A DNA stretch of 57,013 nt from Nitrosomonas sp. (GTDB lineage Bacteria > Pseudomonadota > Gammaproteobacteria > Burkholderiales > Nitrosomonadaceae), in the NCBI GenBank assembly GCA_008015595.1, contig SSFW01000153.1, positions 1 through 57,013 of the forward strand, read 5' to 3'. The notes beneath the pieces are model-generated. The model did not search any database and was not told where the DNA came from. It saw only the letters and a program-made list of their open reading frames with translations. The position numbers were made by a program, and so were the translations under genes. Positions 28,031-36,982 of the stretch are shown in pieces (position 1 is the first letter of the stretch; each line of letters begins with the position of its first letter).

Positions 28031-29134
28031 TCAGATGAGCTTGGCTGTAATTTTAATATCACTACCAACCTTACCAATTTCTTTTATTTCTAGCTGCCAT
28101 TTTTGAGAAAGCGATGTTAGCTCAGGCAAATTAAGCATACTTTGTGCGTAGTTGCCTAATACTATCGGGGCGAAATAAATAATGATTTCATCGACGAGCC
28201 GGCTTTCAACGAATGCACTGCTTAAAGTGCTTCCTGCTTCCACTAATACTTCGTTTATTTCAAGCTCGGCTAATGTTGACATGACTTCCGCGAGATCAAG
28301 TTTCCCCGTGCTGCTGGATAAGACAACGACGCGAGCGCCTTTTTCCGATAACGAATCGATTTTTTGGTTATCTTGCAAGGTAGTAAAAATTAAACTTCCG
28401 GGTTTCTGTAATACCTTGGCATTCGTCGCGATTTCAAGTCGATTATCTAAGATGACACGAAATGGTTGTCGAGTTGTTTGAATATAGCGGACAGATAGCT
28501 CAGGATCATCTTGTTTTACGGTGTTGATTCCGGTCAGAATTGCGCAGGAACGGGCTCTTAATCGATGCACGTCTGTTCTGGCTGCTTCCCCAGTTATCCA
28601 CTGGCTTTTACCATTTGCTAAGGCGATTTTTCCATCTAGGCTCGATGCGATTTTGACGGTAATCCAGGGACGTTGGCGCGTCATTCGTGAGACAAAACCA
28701 ATATTGAGTTGGTTTGCTTGCGCTTCCAATAGACCATATTGAACTTCAATGCCGGCTGCTTTGAGTTGTTTTATCCCTTTTCCGGCAACCCGTGGGTTAG
28801 GGTCTTGTGCAGCAATGATCAATTTAGCGATTCCTGCATTGATCAAAGCATCTGTACAAGGGGGAGTGCGGCCATAGTGGCAACAGGGTTCAAGCGTGAC
28901 ATAAACCGTACTGCCTTTAACTTCAGAGGCTGCCTGTTTTAGCGCATTGATTTCAGCATGCGGTTGTCCCGCTTTTTCATGCCATCCTCGCCCAATAATT
29001 TGATGATTTTTTACAATGACGCAGCCAACTCGCGGGTTAGGACTTGTCGTATATAAGCCTTTTTCTGCAAGCCGAATGGCTTCAGCCATGAAGGTGTAAT
29101 CTGCTGCAGAAAAGAGTGATGGTTCGCCAGGCAT
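28031..29134 (-). CDS. ribD: Bifunctional riboflavin deaminase/reductase RibD
   Basis: Bifunctional enzyme for steps 2 and 3 of riboflavin synthesis: an N-terminal deaminase and a C-terminal NADPH reductase. From the ATG at 29134 there are 367 residues (the ORF-track TTG adds three). Zinc-deaminase motifs GQPHAEINALKQA and VTLEPCCHYGRTPPCTDAL are intact. SPNPRVGCVIVKN opens the deaminase. The reductase has VKIASSLDGKIALANG, SQWITGEAARTDVHRLRA and EVLVEAGSTLSSAF. It is the third gene of glyA-nrdR-ribD, a common conserved cluster. No FMN riboswitch is seen directly upstream because nrdR is only 99 bases away. Confidence 0.95.
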   Translation of the reverse strand: MPGEPSLFSAADYTFMAEAIRLAEKGLYTTSPNPRVGCVIVKNHQIIGRGWHEKAGQPHAEINALKQAASEVKGSTVYVTLEPCCHYGRTPPCTDALINAGIAKLIIAAQDPNPRVAGKGIKQLKAAGIEVQYGLLEAQANQLNIGFVSRMTRQRPWITVKIASSLDGKIALANGKSQWITGEAARTDVHRLRARSCAILTGINTVKQDDPELSVRYIQTTRQPFRVILDNRLEIATNAKVLQKPGSLIFTTLQDNQKIDSLSEKGARVVVLSSSTGKLDLAEVMSTLAELEINEVLVEAGSTLSSAFVESRLVDEIIIYFAPIVLGNYAQSMLNLPELTSLSQKWQLEIKEIGKVGSDIKITAKLI

Positions 29135-29233
29135 TATGTGCAAATAATCGTTACACCTAACTGTACACTATCATCAATTTTATTAAAGAAGCGATATAAA
29201 AAGGATTTGCGATCAAGTTTTACAATGCGATGA

Positions 29234-29695
29234 TTAATCTTTAGGGATTTCCCGGACTTCTTTAATGACATCCTGGAAATCATCAACATCTTGAAAGCTC
29301 TTGTAGACTGAAGCAAAACGGATATAAGCGACTTTATCCATGTTATAAAGTTCCTGCATTACCAGTTCTCCAATGCTACGGGATGAAACTTCACGTGCGC
29401 CAGAATTCAGCAGTTGTTGAATAATTCGCTCAATGGCAGCATCAACTGCTTCAGTAGGGACGGGCCGTTTATGTAAAGCACGCAAAAAGCCCGTCAGTAA
29501 TTTATTACGACTAAATTCAGTCCGATTTCCGTTTTGTTTGACGATTTGTGGTAAACGCAATTCGATCGTTTCATAAGTCGTAAAACGTTTACCACATACG
29601 ATACATTGGCGCCGACGTCTTACCCGATCACCTTCTTCACTGATGCGTGAATTAATGACGCTTGTATCTTCAGCATTACAAAAAGGGCATCGCAT
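29234..29695 (-). CDS. nrdR: Transcriptional repressor NrdR
   Basis: Zinc-ribbon/ATP-cone repressor of ribonucleotide reductase genes that reads the ATP/dATP ratio. 153 residues. The N-terminal zinc ribbon has [13 protein letters not shown] and [15 protein letters not shown] (two CxxC pairs). The ATP cone follows with [18 protein letters not shown]. The expected length and the glyA-nrdR-ribD order make the call secure. Confidence 0.96.
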   Translation of the reverse strand: MRCPFCNAEDTSVINSRISEEGDRVRRRRQCIVCGKRFTTYETIELRLPQIVKQNGNRTEFSRNKLLTGFLRALHKRPVPTEAVDAAIERIIQQLLNSGAREVSSRSIGELVMQELYNMDKVAYIRFASVYKSFQDVDDFQDVIKEVREIPKD

Positions 29696-29745
29696 TACCT
29701 TAATAGATCAGAAATCGAACTGATCATTACCCAAAGTGCAGTCTT

Positions 29746-30996
29746 TTATCGTTCATACACGGGAAGCTTTGCACATAAATCCTGAGTTTCTTTTGCGACC
29801 CGATTCAATACGGCTGTATCGGTAGGGGCTTCCAATACATCTGCCACGAGATTGGCTAACTTCTCGGTTTCGATTTCCTTAAAGCCGCGTGTGGTGATTG
29901 CAGGTGTTCCAATTCGTACGCCACTGGTTACAAAAGGTTTTTGAGGATCATTGGGGATCGCATTTTTATTGACAGTGATATGAGCAGCTTCTAATGCTGC
30001 TTCTGCATCCTTTCCGGTTAAATTCTTGGCACGTAAATCGACCAAAAACATGTGGCATTCGGTACGGCCTGAAACGATCCGTAATCCACGGTTTTGCAAT
30101 GTTTTTGCCATCACGCGGGCGTTTTCTAACACTTGTTCTTGGTAATCTTTGAAAGCTTGGCTTGCCGCTTCTTTGAATGCCACTGCTTTAGCCGCGATGA
30201 CATGCATCAAAGGACCTCCTTGGGTTTGCGGAAACACTGCTGAATTGAGTGCTTTCTCAAATTCAGGTTTAGCCATGATAACGCCACCCCTTGGACCTCG
30301 AAGCGTTTTATGCGTCGTGCTCGTTACGAAATCCGCAATACCCACTGGGTTAGGGTAAAATCCCGCAGCAATGAGTCCAGCGTAATGGGCCATGTCTACA
30401 AAAAGGTAGGCACCAACTTCGTCAGCAATTCGACGGAATTGTTTCCAGTCGATAATTCGGGCATAAGATGAGGCGCCCGCGACAATCATGCGAGGACGAT
30501 GTTCCTTGGCCAGTTGTTCTACTTGTTTGTAATCGATTTCTTCGGTTTCAGGGTCTAAACCATAAGTAATCGAATTGAAGATTTTTCCACTCATATTGAC
30601 CGATGCACCATGCGTTAAGTGCCCGCCATGAGCAAGCGACATACCCAGTAAAGTATCTCCAGGTTTAAGAGCAGAAAGATAAACCGCTGCATTGGCTTGT
30701 GAGCCAGAATGGGGTTGTACGTTAACATATTCGGCATTGAACAACGCTTTCAAGCGATCGATGGCAAGTTGTTCAACGATGTCGACATGTTTACATCCCC
30801 CGTAATAGCGCTTGCCTGGATAACCTTCCGCATATTTGTTGGTCAATACTGTACCTTGTGCTTCAAGAACCGCAGGGCTCGCGTAATTTTCTGAAGCAAT
30901 CAGTTCAATATGATCTTCTTGTCGTTGCATTTCACCTTTAATGGCTAACCATAGATCTGGATCAATTTGCTCTATTGTATTGTGTTTAGAAAACAT
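29746..30996 (-). CDS. glyA: Serine hydroxymethyltransferase
   Basis: PLP enzyme converting serine and tetrahydrofolate to glycine and 5,10-methylene-THF, the main one-carbon source. 416 residues, normal length. Motifs: [35 protein letters not shown], the [11 protein letters not shown] loop, and the PLP-lysine region [15 protein letters not shown]. The 3' end is 50 bases before nrdR on the same strand. In the nrdR leader there is a small GATCAG/CTGATC inverted repeat near 29708-29727 of unclear meaning. Confidence 0.97.
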   Translation of the reverse strand: MFSKHNTIEQIDPDLWLAIKGEMQRQEDHIELIASENYASPAVLEAQGTVLTNKYAEGYPGKRYYGGCKHVDIVEQLAIDRLKALFNAEYVNVQPHSGSQANAAVYLSALKPGDTLLGMSLAHGGHLTHGASVNMSGKIFNSITYGLDPETEEIDYKQVEQLAKEHRPRMIVAGASSYARIIDWKQFRRIADEVGAYLFVDMAHYAGLIAAGFYPNPVGIADFVTSTTHKTLRGPRGGVIMAKPEFEKALNSAVFPQTQGGPLMHVIAAKAVAFKEAASQAFKDYQEQVLENARVMAKTLQNRGLRIVSGRTECHMFLVDLRAKNLTGKDAEAALEAAHITVNKNAIPNDPQKPFVTSGVRIGTPAITTRGFKEIETEKLANLVADVLEAPTDTAVLNRVAKETQDLCAKLPVYER

Positions 30997-31157
30997 GACC
31001 GTATCTTCTCTTTATGAAATTTATCAAAACAGGTAGCTTTCCATTCTACCACCTTGATCTATCTTGTGTAGGGACTTAACGCATGGGTTACAATGCAATA
31101 CCCGAGTCAAAGCGGTTGAGGGCGTTTCGCAATGGAGAAAGTAGGAATGGAGATGTT

Positions 31158-32123
31158 ATGCGTGCAGTGTTCTTAGATTTTGGGTCTGTTACCCGAGGCG
31201 ATCTTGATTGTACAAAGTTAGAAAATGCAATTTCGTCTTGGCAGTACTACGATGAAACCAGTCCACAACAGATCGTAGAACGAATTAAAACAGCGGAAGT
31301 CGTCGTGAGTAGTAAAACTTTCCTCGATCGAGCGGTGATTGATTCAGCTAGCCACTTGAAATTGATTTGTATTGCAGCGACTGGCTATAACAATGTCGAT
31401 CTTAACGCTGCGGCTGAACGCAATATCGGCGTTTGTAATGTGAGGAATTATGCAACCGATTCGGTTGCTCAGCATGTGGCCATGTTGATGCTCAATTTGG
31501 TCCGCCGTTTCGTTGAATACCAAAGCTATATCAAACATGGCAAATGGCAGGCTTGCGCCCATTTTTGTTCTCTGGATTACGGAATAGAAGATTTATCTGG
31601 GAAAATTCTCGGCATAATTGGATATGGTGAGCTAGGTCGAGCAGTAGGAAAAATCGGACAAGCATTCGGTATGCAATTGCGGATAGCTGAACATAAAGGG
31701 CAACCCCCTCGTTCTGGAAGAGTTAGCTTTGAGGAGGTACTTAGTGAATCGGATTTTATTAGTTTGCATTGCCCGCTGACTGCGCAAACACATCATCTGA
31801 TTACGCGTACTGAGCTTGCACTGATGAAATCTACCGCTTATTTAATCAATACGGCACGCGGCAAATTGATCAATGAAGCTGATCTACTCGAAAGTTTAAT
31901 TGATGGGCGTATTGCCGGAGCAGCACTTGATGTTTTGTCTGAGGAACCACCGACAAAAGGTAATATACTCCTAACTTACCCTCGCCCTAATTTGATTATT
32001 ACGCCTCATATTGCTTGGACTAGTCAGGCTGCCAGGCAATGCTTGCTCGATAAAATTGCCGATAACATCACCCATTTCTTTGAAGGAAAACCTTATAATC
32101 AAGTGCCTGAGCAACCAGAATAA
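31158..32123 (+). CDS. D-2-hydroxyacid dehydrogenase (NAD-dependent)
   Basis: NAD-dependent D-isomer 2-hydroxyacid dehydrogenase, similar to glycerate/hydroxypyruvate reductases. 321 residues from the ATG at 31158, which has GGAG five bases upstream; the ORF-track ATG 75 bases earlier gives an unusual N-terminus. The Rossmann signature is GILGIIGYGELGRAVGK-like (LGIIGYGELGRAVG). Catalytic elements INTARGKLINEADLLE (Arg), DVLSEEPP (Glu) and ITPHIAWTSQAARQ (His) are present. Substrate cannot be deduced: hydroxypyruvate, glyoxylate or a related 2-ketoacid. Divergent from glyA with about 160 bases between. Confidence 0.9.
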   Translation: MRAVFLDFGSVTRGDLDCTKLENAISSWQYYDETSPQQIVERIKTAEVVVSSKTFLDRAVIDSASHLKLICIAATGYNNVDLNAAAERNIGVCNVRNYATDSVAQHVAMLMLNLVRRFVEYQSYIKHGKWQACAHFCSLDYGIEDLSGKILGIIGYGELGRAVGKIGQAFGMQLRIAEHKGQPPRSGRVSFEEVLSESDFISLHCPLTAQTHHLITRTELALMKSTAYLINTARGKLINEADLLESLIDGRIAGAALDVLSEEPPTKGNILLTYPRPNLIITPHIAWTSQAARQCLLDKIADNITHFFEGKPYNQVPEQPE

Positions 32124-32205
32124 GCTGGGAAGGCCCTTATTCGTTATTTTCCAAATTATTTTTTTTTGATAGACTCTTCACTATCGATCTCTATAAACTT
32201 ATAAC

Positions 32206-32699
32206 ATGCCAATCAAATACAGTGCCGTTCTCATTGTCTTTTGTTGTCTCGTGGTTGGTTGTAGTTCAGTCAGTCAAAAAGAACGAAGCTCAAAACAAGA
32301 CGAACACCTGATTCGAGCATTCAAACTGATTCGCGTGGTGTAAAGGGCAAGTTATATGCCAAATACCGCCAATGGGAAGGCGTTCCTTATCAATGGGGAG
32401 GACTAAGTCGCAGCGGGATTGATTGTTCCGGTTTTGTGCACGTGGTTTACAAGCGAGAATTAGGTAAAATTCTTCCTCGAACGACTGAGCTCCAGGCGAG
32501 AGCGGGTCGGCATGTAGATATCAATTCATTGAAAGCAGGGGATTTGGTTTTTTTTAGAATCGGTAATAACACACGGCATGTTGGAATTTATCTCGAGAAT
32601 CGGAGGTTCATGCATGCTTCTCGGAGCCGGGGTGTTACCATTTCACAATTAGATCATCGCTATTGGAAATCCCGCTATTGGAAATCAGTGAGGGTCTAG
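32206..32699 (+). pseudogene. NlpC/P60 lipoprotein peptidase with a frameshift
   Basis: Two frames are needed to read this gene. Starting at ATG 32206, one frame gives a lipoprotein signal (KYSAVLIVFCCLVVGCSS) and then runs into a stop near 32341. The catalytic domain is in the next frame: LYAKYRQWEGVPYQWGGLSR, then GIDCSGFVHVVYK (catalytic Cys), NTRHVGIYL (His) and FMHAS. The domain frame has a stop at about 32262 and no suitable ATG, so the ORF-track GTG at 32436 cuts the catalytic Cys off. A single-base insertion somewhere in 32265-32335, for example in the AAAAA run at 32276-32280, would join them. This is a recent frameshift mutation or a sequencing error in an Spr/NlpC-type murein endopeptidase. 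Confidence 0.8.
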
Positions 32700-32760
32700 T
32701 TGGCTGATGAATATAACAGACGGACAAAGTTTACAATAAATACTGACAGAGGCAGTAACC

Positions 32761-33405
32761 TCATTGAGTGGTTTTCTGATTTCTAATAAAGAAATAGATT
32801 AGGCCACTTGCAATCGCTGCAAAGAAACACCAAACCGAAGCAAAGGTTTGCTGGTAGAAAAAGAATGCAACAAAAAAACCGAGGGTAATGATCATCCCTG
32901 TTAGATTCAACAATTTTCTGCTTGATAAAATAAAGGGTGTGCAAGTAGCAAATAAATACATGGCAAGAACAAATTGCTGGCCTTCGACTTGATGCGCATA
33001 ATGAATACTATGGGTGATAATGCTCGCTACAATCGGTTCCTGAATTATTCCAATAATCGTATATGCAGCAAGGCCTACCCCTGCTAATAGCATTGAAGCT
33101 ATGACTCGCTTGGTTTGACTATCCGTTTCTTCTCGATAAATTGCAAACGGCGCGTAAACCGGCCAAATAACCCCAATAAAAATCCCATATAAACCAGCTA
33201 ACCAATTAGAAGCTTGTGCAAGCGCAAGTTCAGGATTTTGCAGCACCACCCAGAGCAAGCCCTCGGTAAGTTGCTGCAATGCAAAAATGAGCGGAATGCT
33301 TGCAACAAAAATGTCTTTTCTAGCTTTAATTTGCCTAATTGCACTGATACCAATGATAGAGAGTGTCCCACTCACGATGAAACTTGCTTCAGCTGAAAAG
33401 CACAT
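32761..33405 (-). CDS. DUF6629-like multi-span membrane protein
   Basis: A 214-residue integral membrane protein with about seven hydrophobic segments. The N-terminus MCFSAEASFIVSGTLSIIG and IFALQQLTEGLLWVVL match what I know as the DUF6629 family, found scattered in bacteria and with no known function. It lies 124 bases downstream of the TIR-STAND gene on the same strand, so it could be co-transcribed with it. A conserved hydrophobic core with acidic and Gln residues in the EGLLW segment suggests a transporter- or receptor-like role, which is inference. It converges on the frameshifted NlpC gene. Confidence 0.75.
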   Translation of the reverse strand: MCFSAEASFIVSGTLSIIGISAIRQIKARKDIFVASIPLIFALQQLTEGLLWVVLQNPELALAQASNWLAGLYGIFIGVIWPVYAPFAIYREETDSQTKRVIASMLLAGVGLAAYTIIGIIQEPIVASIITHSIHYAHQVEGQQFVLAMYLFATCTPFILSSRKLLNLTGMIITLGFFVAFFFYQQTFASVWCFFAAIASGLIYFFIRNQKTTQ

Positions 33406-33529
33406 AATAAAAGTGTTATTGAAAAAAATTCTTTAATTATTCAGAAGTTTCTGAAATGTACATATAAAGAAATAAAAGCTTATGATTAAGACTCCTTTCC
33501 ACTGCTAATAGGGTAAGTAAAAACTTAGA

Positions 33530-36500
33530 TTAATTTAGGGGTACAAACTTATAGGTATTATCTTCCTTCTTAACTTCAACTAGATATGCAGAGCTATTAA
33601 GCCTTTCTCCATTTTTCTTATCAAATTCGATCTCTCCAGTAATTCCTAACATTTTATTATTTGGGTTTGAAATTATGTGTTGTAAATTATCTCGGTCTAC
33701 GGAATTACCAAGCTTACCAAGCTGTTTTATCCCATTGATAACTAGCTGAGTGGCGTCATAAGCCAAAGCAGTTCTCCAGGTTACTCCGTTCATACTTCTC
33801 CATAACTCATTAGCTTTATTGATAAAATTTTTGTTTACATCATTATTATGTGAACTTGCATGCCAATAAACAGGCAAAATCATATCTTCAACTGCTTCAC
33901 CCCCTAGCAAAAGAGTATTTTGGTTATATAAAGTTGGGCTAGCGTACAACTTGAGTTTAGGTTTTATATTTTTATTTTCCATTGCCATATTGATTGCATC
34001 ATGAATTGTATTCACGTGAGGAGCTAAAATTAAACTACTAATTCCATTAGTTCTTATATTTTGATCGGTAAGTATTCCTGGAATGGGATCAGGTTTATGG
34101 AAATCACAATCTATATCTGAAAAGGCATTCTTATATTGACTTGTATGAGATAAATTTTTAAAGCGTACTTGATCGTGAGCATTAGAGTCATAGCAAAGAA
34201 GAATTTTTTTATCACCTACAATAGGAATTTTTTCAAATAATTTAGTGATTAAATGACTGACATCAAAAGCAAGTGAATAAACAAAATTTTTGCCACCATT
34301 CTTATTTTTTTCAATTTTATCAAAATCAAGCGCAAAGCTTGTTGGAGAGATCATTAGCATCTTATTTTTTTGATAAATTTCTATTAAGTCATTTGATACA
34401 TTACTGGCATTATGTCCTATGACAGCTAAAATCTCGGGTTTGTCCTTAATTACATAGTTAATAATTTTTTTTGCTTTTTCTGATTCATTATCATCATTTG
34501 CTAAACTTATAAAGAGAGCTGGGTTTGAACATGCTTCGAGTGCTGGCTCTTTCTCGCATTTTTCCCAATTAGGATTGAATTCATGCTGTGCTTGTGCCAC
34601 ACCTCGCAGTATTTCTTGGGCGATAATTGGATTTTTCTCCATTGGGGCACTAACAATAATTTCGAAATATTTTGTATCGTGCCCACGTAATTTAATGTTG
34701 CTGTTGTGCCAGTAGATTAAGGCCTCGGGGTCGTCTAGCAGCTTATAAGATTTTTCGAATGCATCACTAGCTTGCTCGAAGTTTTCTTTATTGACATACT
34801 GAACACCAGATCTTTTAAGGTAATGTGTTTTTATAAAAGAACGTTCTCCTTCACTAATCATTTCTTTTGCTTCATCTTTTAGGTGATCCTGATATAGACA
34901 TGCAGCCCCAAAAGATAAAAATACAAATCCTATAAGTGGGTATACATAAGTTATCTTATTATCTCGACGCTTTTTAGCGTTTGCAAAATTAATTACTAAT
35001 TGCGATAGCGGGTAATTTTCTTTTTCAAAATCTTTTATTTTTTTATAATGATCCCCATTCGGGAGGGATTTTGACCTATAACCTTTCTCAGCCCAGCTTC
35101 TGGCATCTTTCTCAAATCTATCCTGATCTTCGATAAAACTCTTGTGATTTTTCAGTACTACAGTTGGTACCCATTCCCAATGTCGTATAAGTGCTTCATG
35201 AATAACCTCTATAGTTGTATCATCATTTATATGATTAGCAGATTTAGATTCATTATTAGCAGGTGCAGATTGATTGTTAGCTTGCTTTGGCGAATTGATT
35301 ACGATTAGTCGGAAATCAGCGCTTGCTAATTTTTCAACGATTGGCCAGAATTTTCTTAATGATGAACCACTCGCTATGCGAGGCATAATGGCTGTATGTT
35401 CATTCTTGAATAATAGTGATGAGAAAATTTTTTCAGCTATAACTTGCTCTTTATTTTCTAATTTCCCTAATACGTTTGACGCGTGAAAAGTTATTACTGT
35501 TCTACTGTTCATGCTGTCGTAGTCTTTTATGGTGATTTCATAGTCATCTTCCGCTCTTTTCTTTGACCAGTTTTCAAATATCATCCATAAGGAAAGTTCA
35601 AGTAAAGCTATGCTTTGAGGGGTTGATTTTTCCTTTACTTCAGTAATTAATTTTTTAACTAGTCTATCGCTGACTCTAAATGAGCATGCTACTGCAGGCT
35701 TTACAATAATGTCTTTGAGCTCAGGATCCTTTATTTGAGGAAGCAAAGATTCATTATCAGAAAAGTTTTTATATATTTCAGGGTATTTGAGAAAAATAGA
35801 GTCATCAAGGCTAGATTTTTTCAGAGTGATTACAAAAAAAATTTTCCCAAATTTTTTTGAAGAGTTAATTGCTAATAATAAGCAATTAACAAATGAGCTG
35901 CAGGTTTCATCTTCAATGTTTGAATAAAATATTTCATCGAATTGATCGATGATGATCATCAGGTTTTGATCTTTGCTTATTGCTGTTCGAATACTTTTTA
36001 AATTTTCTTCTATTGATTTAGGATCTCTTTGAAGCTCATCTGCTAAATCTATCGGGCTATTTGAATATTTTTCAATTAATGGAGATAGTGCGTAGGCGAT
36101 TTCTTTGAATGGATGGATTCTGGGACGAAAATAAGTAAATTGCCATTTATCTTTTTGTTTATCTGAGAGCGAAGGTACTATTCCCGCCAGAACTACAGAT
36201 GATTTCCCACTACCTGAAGGACCTGTAATGACGGTGAGTGTTTTTTTATGATCTACAATTCTTTTGATAATCTTATCAATAAAGTCTTCTCTACCAAAAA
36301 AAAGCTTTTTATTTTCTGGACCGTAATGAGATAGATTTAAATATGGATTAACTACTTTCCTAGCTTTGTTACTTTTCAATTCTGGTGTTGGATTTTCGTA
36401 GTTAATAATTTTTAGAATAGGCCATTTTTGCTTAACAGCATCTAGAATAGCTGCTGGAAGATCTTTATCGCACTCGAGTCTTTGTATGAATCGGATGCTT

Positions 36501-36817
36501 TCTGGAATTAAAATTTCTTGCACATCATTATTCTTATCTATGACAGGAATGATTCGATTATCCAAATTCTTCCAATGTTTTATCGCAAATTCTATTTCTT
36601 TATGAACCCAACTATTTTCTGACACTGAATCAGGTGTTATTAAAATAATTAAACGATCGCTATGCTTTATTGCTTCTTCAAGTTGATCTGGAAATTTTTG
36701 TCCTAACTCCAATTTTTCTTTATCGAGGAAAACATCATAGTGATTTTTTTTTAGGAGATCATAGATTTGCCAAATAATCTGGGTTTGTTTGCTTGAGTAA
36801 GAAATAAATATTTTCAT
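33530..36817 (-). CDS. TIR-STAND NTPase-transmembrane-periplasmic-binding-protein fusion (1095 aa)
   Basis: Single 1095-residue protein with four parts. (1) TIR domain, about 1-132: FISYSSKQTQIIW, VFLDKEKLELGQ, and SENSWVHKEIEFA in which E74 aligns with the SARM1 NADase glutamate. (2) STAND NTPase, about 160-600: FFGREDFIDKI, Walker A GPSGSGKSS (199-207), Walker B LMIIIDQFDEIF (286-297), and EVIHEALIRHW near 540. (3) One membrane helix, about 622-643, preceded by KKRRDNK, so N-terminus inside. (4) A helical/TPR-like stretch, then a type-I (LivJ-like) solute-binding domain, about 715-1095 (EILAVIGHNASNVSND, MISPTSFALDFD, WRTALAYDATQLVINGIKQ), predicted periplasmic. Such a protein could couple ligand sensing outside the inner membrane to NAD cleavage inside; related STAND and TIR proteins act in phage defence. 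Function is inference. The gene is A+T-rich; no strong Shine-Dalgarno is seen. Confidence 0.88.
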   Translation of the reverse strand: MKIFISYSSKQTQIIWQIYDLLKKNHYDVFLDKEKLELGQKFPDQLEEAIKHSDRLIILITPDSVSENSWVHKEIEFAIKHWKNLDNRIIPVIDKNNDVQEILIPESIRFIQRLECDKDLPAAILDAVKQKWPILKIINYENPTPELKSNKARKVVNPYLNLSHYGPENKKLFFGREDFIDKIIKRIVDHKKTLTVITGPSGSGKSSVVLAGIVPSLSDKQKDKWQFTYFRPRIHPFKEIAYALSPLIEKYSNSPIDLADELQRDPKSIEENLKSIRTAISKDQNLMIIIDQFDEIFYSNIEDETCSSFVNCLLLAINSSKKFGKIFFVITLKKSSLDDSIFLKYPEIYKNFSDNESLLPQIKDPELKDIIVKPAVACSFRVSDRLVKKLITEVKEKSTPQSIALLELSLWMIFENWSKKRAEDDYEITIKDYDSMNSRTVITFHASNVLGKLENKEQVIAEKIFSSLLFKNEHTAIMPRIASGSSLRKFWPIVEKLASADFRLIVINSPKQANNQSAPANNESKSANHINDDTTIEVIHEALIRHWEWVPTVVLKNHKSFIEDQDRFEKDARSWAEKGYRSKSLPNGDHYKKIKDFEKENYPLSQLVINFANAKKRRDNKITYVYPLIGFVFLSFGAACLYQDHLKDEAKEMISEGERSFIKTHYLKRSGVQYVNKENFEQASDAFEKSYKLLDDPEALIYWHNSNIKLRGHDTKYFEIIVSAPMEKNPIIAQEILRGVAQAQHEFNPNWEKCEKEPALEACSNPALFISLANDDNESEKAKKIINYVIKDKPEILAVIGHNASNVSNDLIEIYQKNKMLMISPTSFALDFDKIEKNKNGGKNFVYSLAFDVSHLITKLFEKIPIVGDKKILLCYDSNAHDQVRFKNLSHTSQYKNAFSDIDCDFHKPDPIPGILTDQNIRTNGISSLILAPHVNTIHDAINMAMENKNIKPKLKLYASPTLYNQNTLLLGGEAVEDMILPVYWHASSHNNDVNKNFINKANELWRSMNGVTWRTALAYDATQLVINGIKQLGKLGNSVDRDNLQHIISNPNNKMLGITGEIEFDKKNGERLNSSAYLVEVKKEDNTYKFVPLN

Positions 36818-36880
36818 TATTTTTTTAGGAGCTAGCTAACATAGACTATTGATTTAAAGCTTGGAGTTTTTTTACTGATA

Positions 36881-36917
36881 AAGACAGTTTGTTGTATGTA
36901 GCACAACAAACTGTCTT
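36881..36917 (-). terminator. 15-bp perfect hairpin, likely terminator of the haloperoxidase gene
   Basis: AAGACAGTTTGTTGT, a 7-base loop, then ACAACAAACTGTCTT: an exact 15-bp inverted repeat. It lies 66 bases past the minus-strand haloperoxidase stop and 64 bases before the TIR-STAND start on the same strand. Only a weak U-run follows on the minus strand. It could end haloperoxidase transcription or be an operator or structural element in the TIR gene's leader. Confidence 0.6.
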
Positions 36918-36982
36918 CTATTGTTGTAGTTTCAAGTCATTTTAAATATTTAATTAAATTGATTGACTTGATAATTATAGGC

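Noticed and set aside
29707-29727. GATCAG/CTGATC inverted repeat between glyA and nrdR
   Set aside because: Only six base pairs per arm; too weak to call an operator or a terminator.
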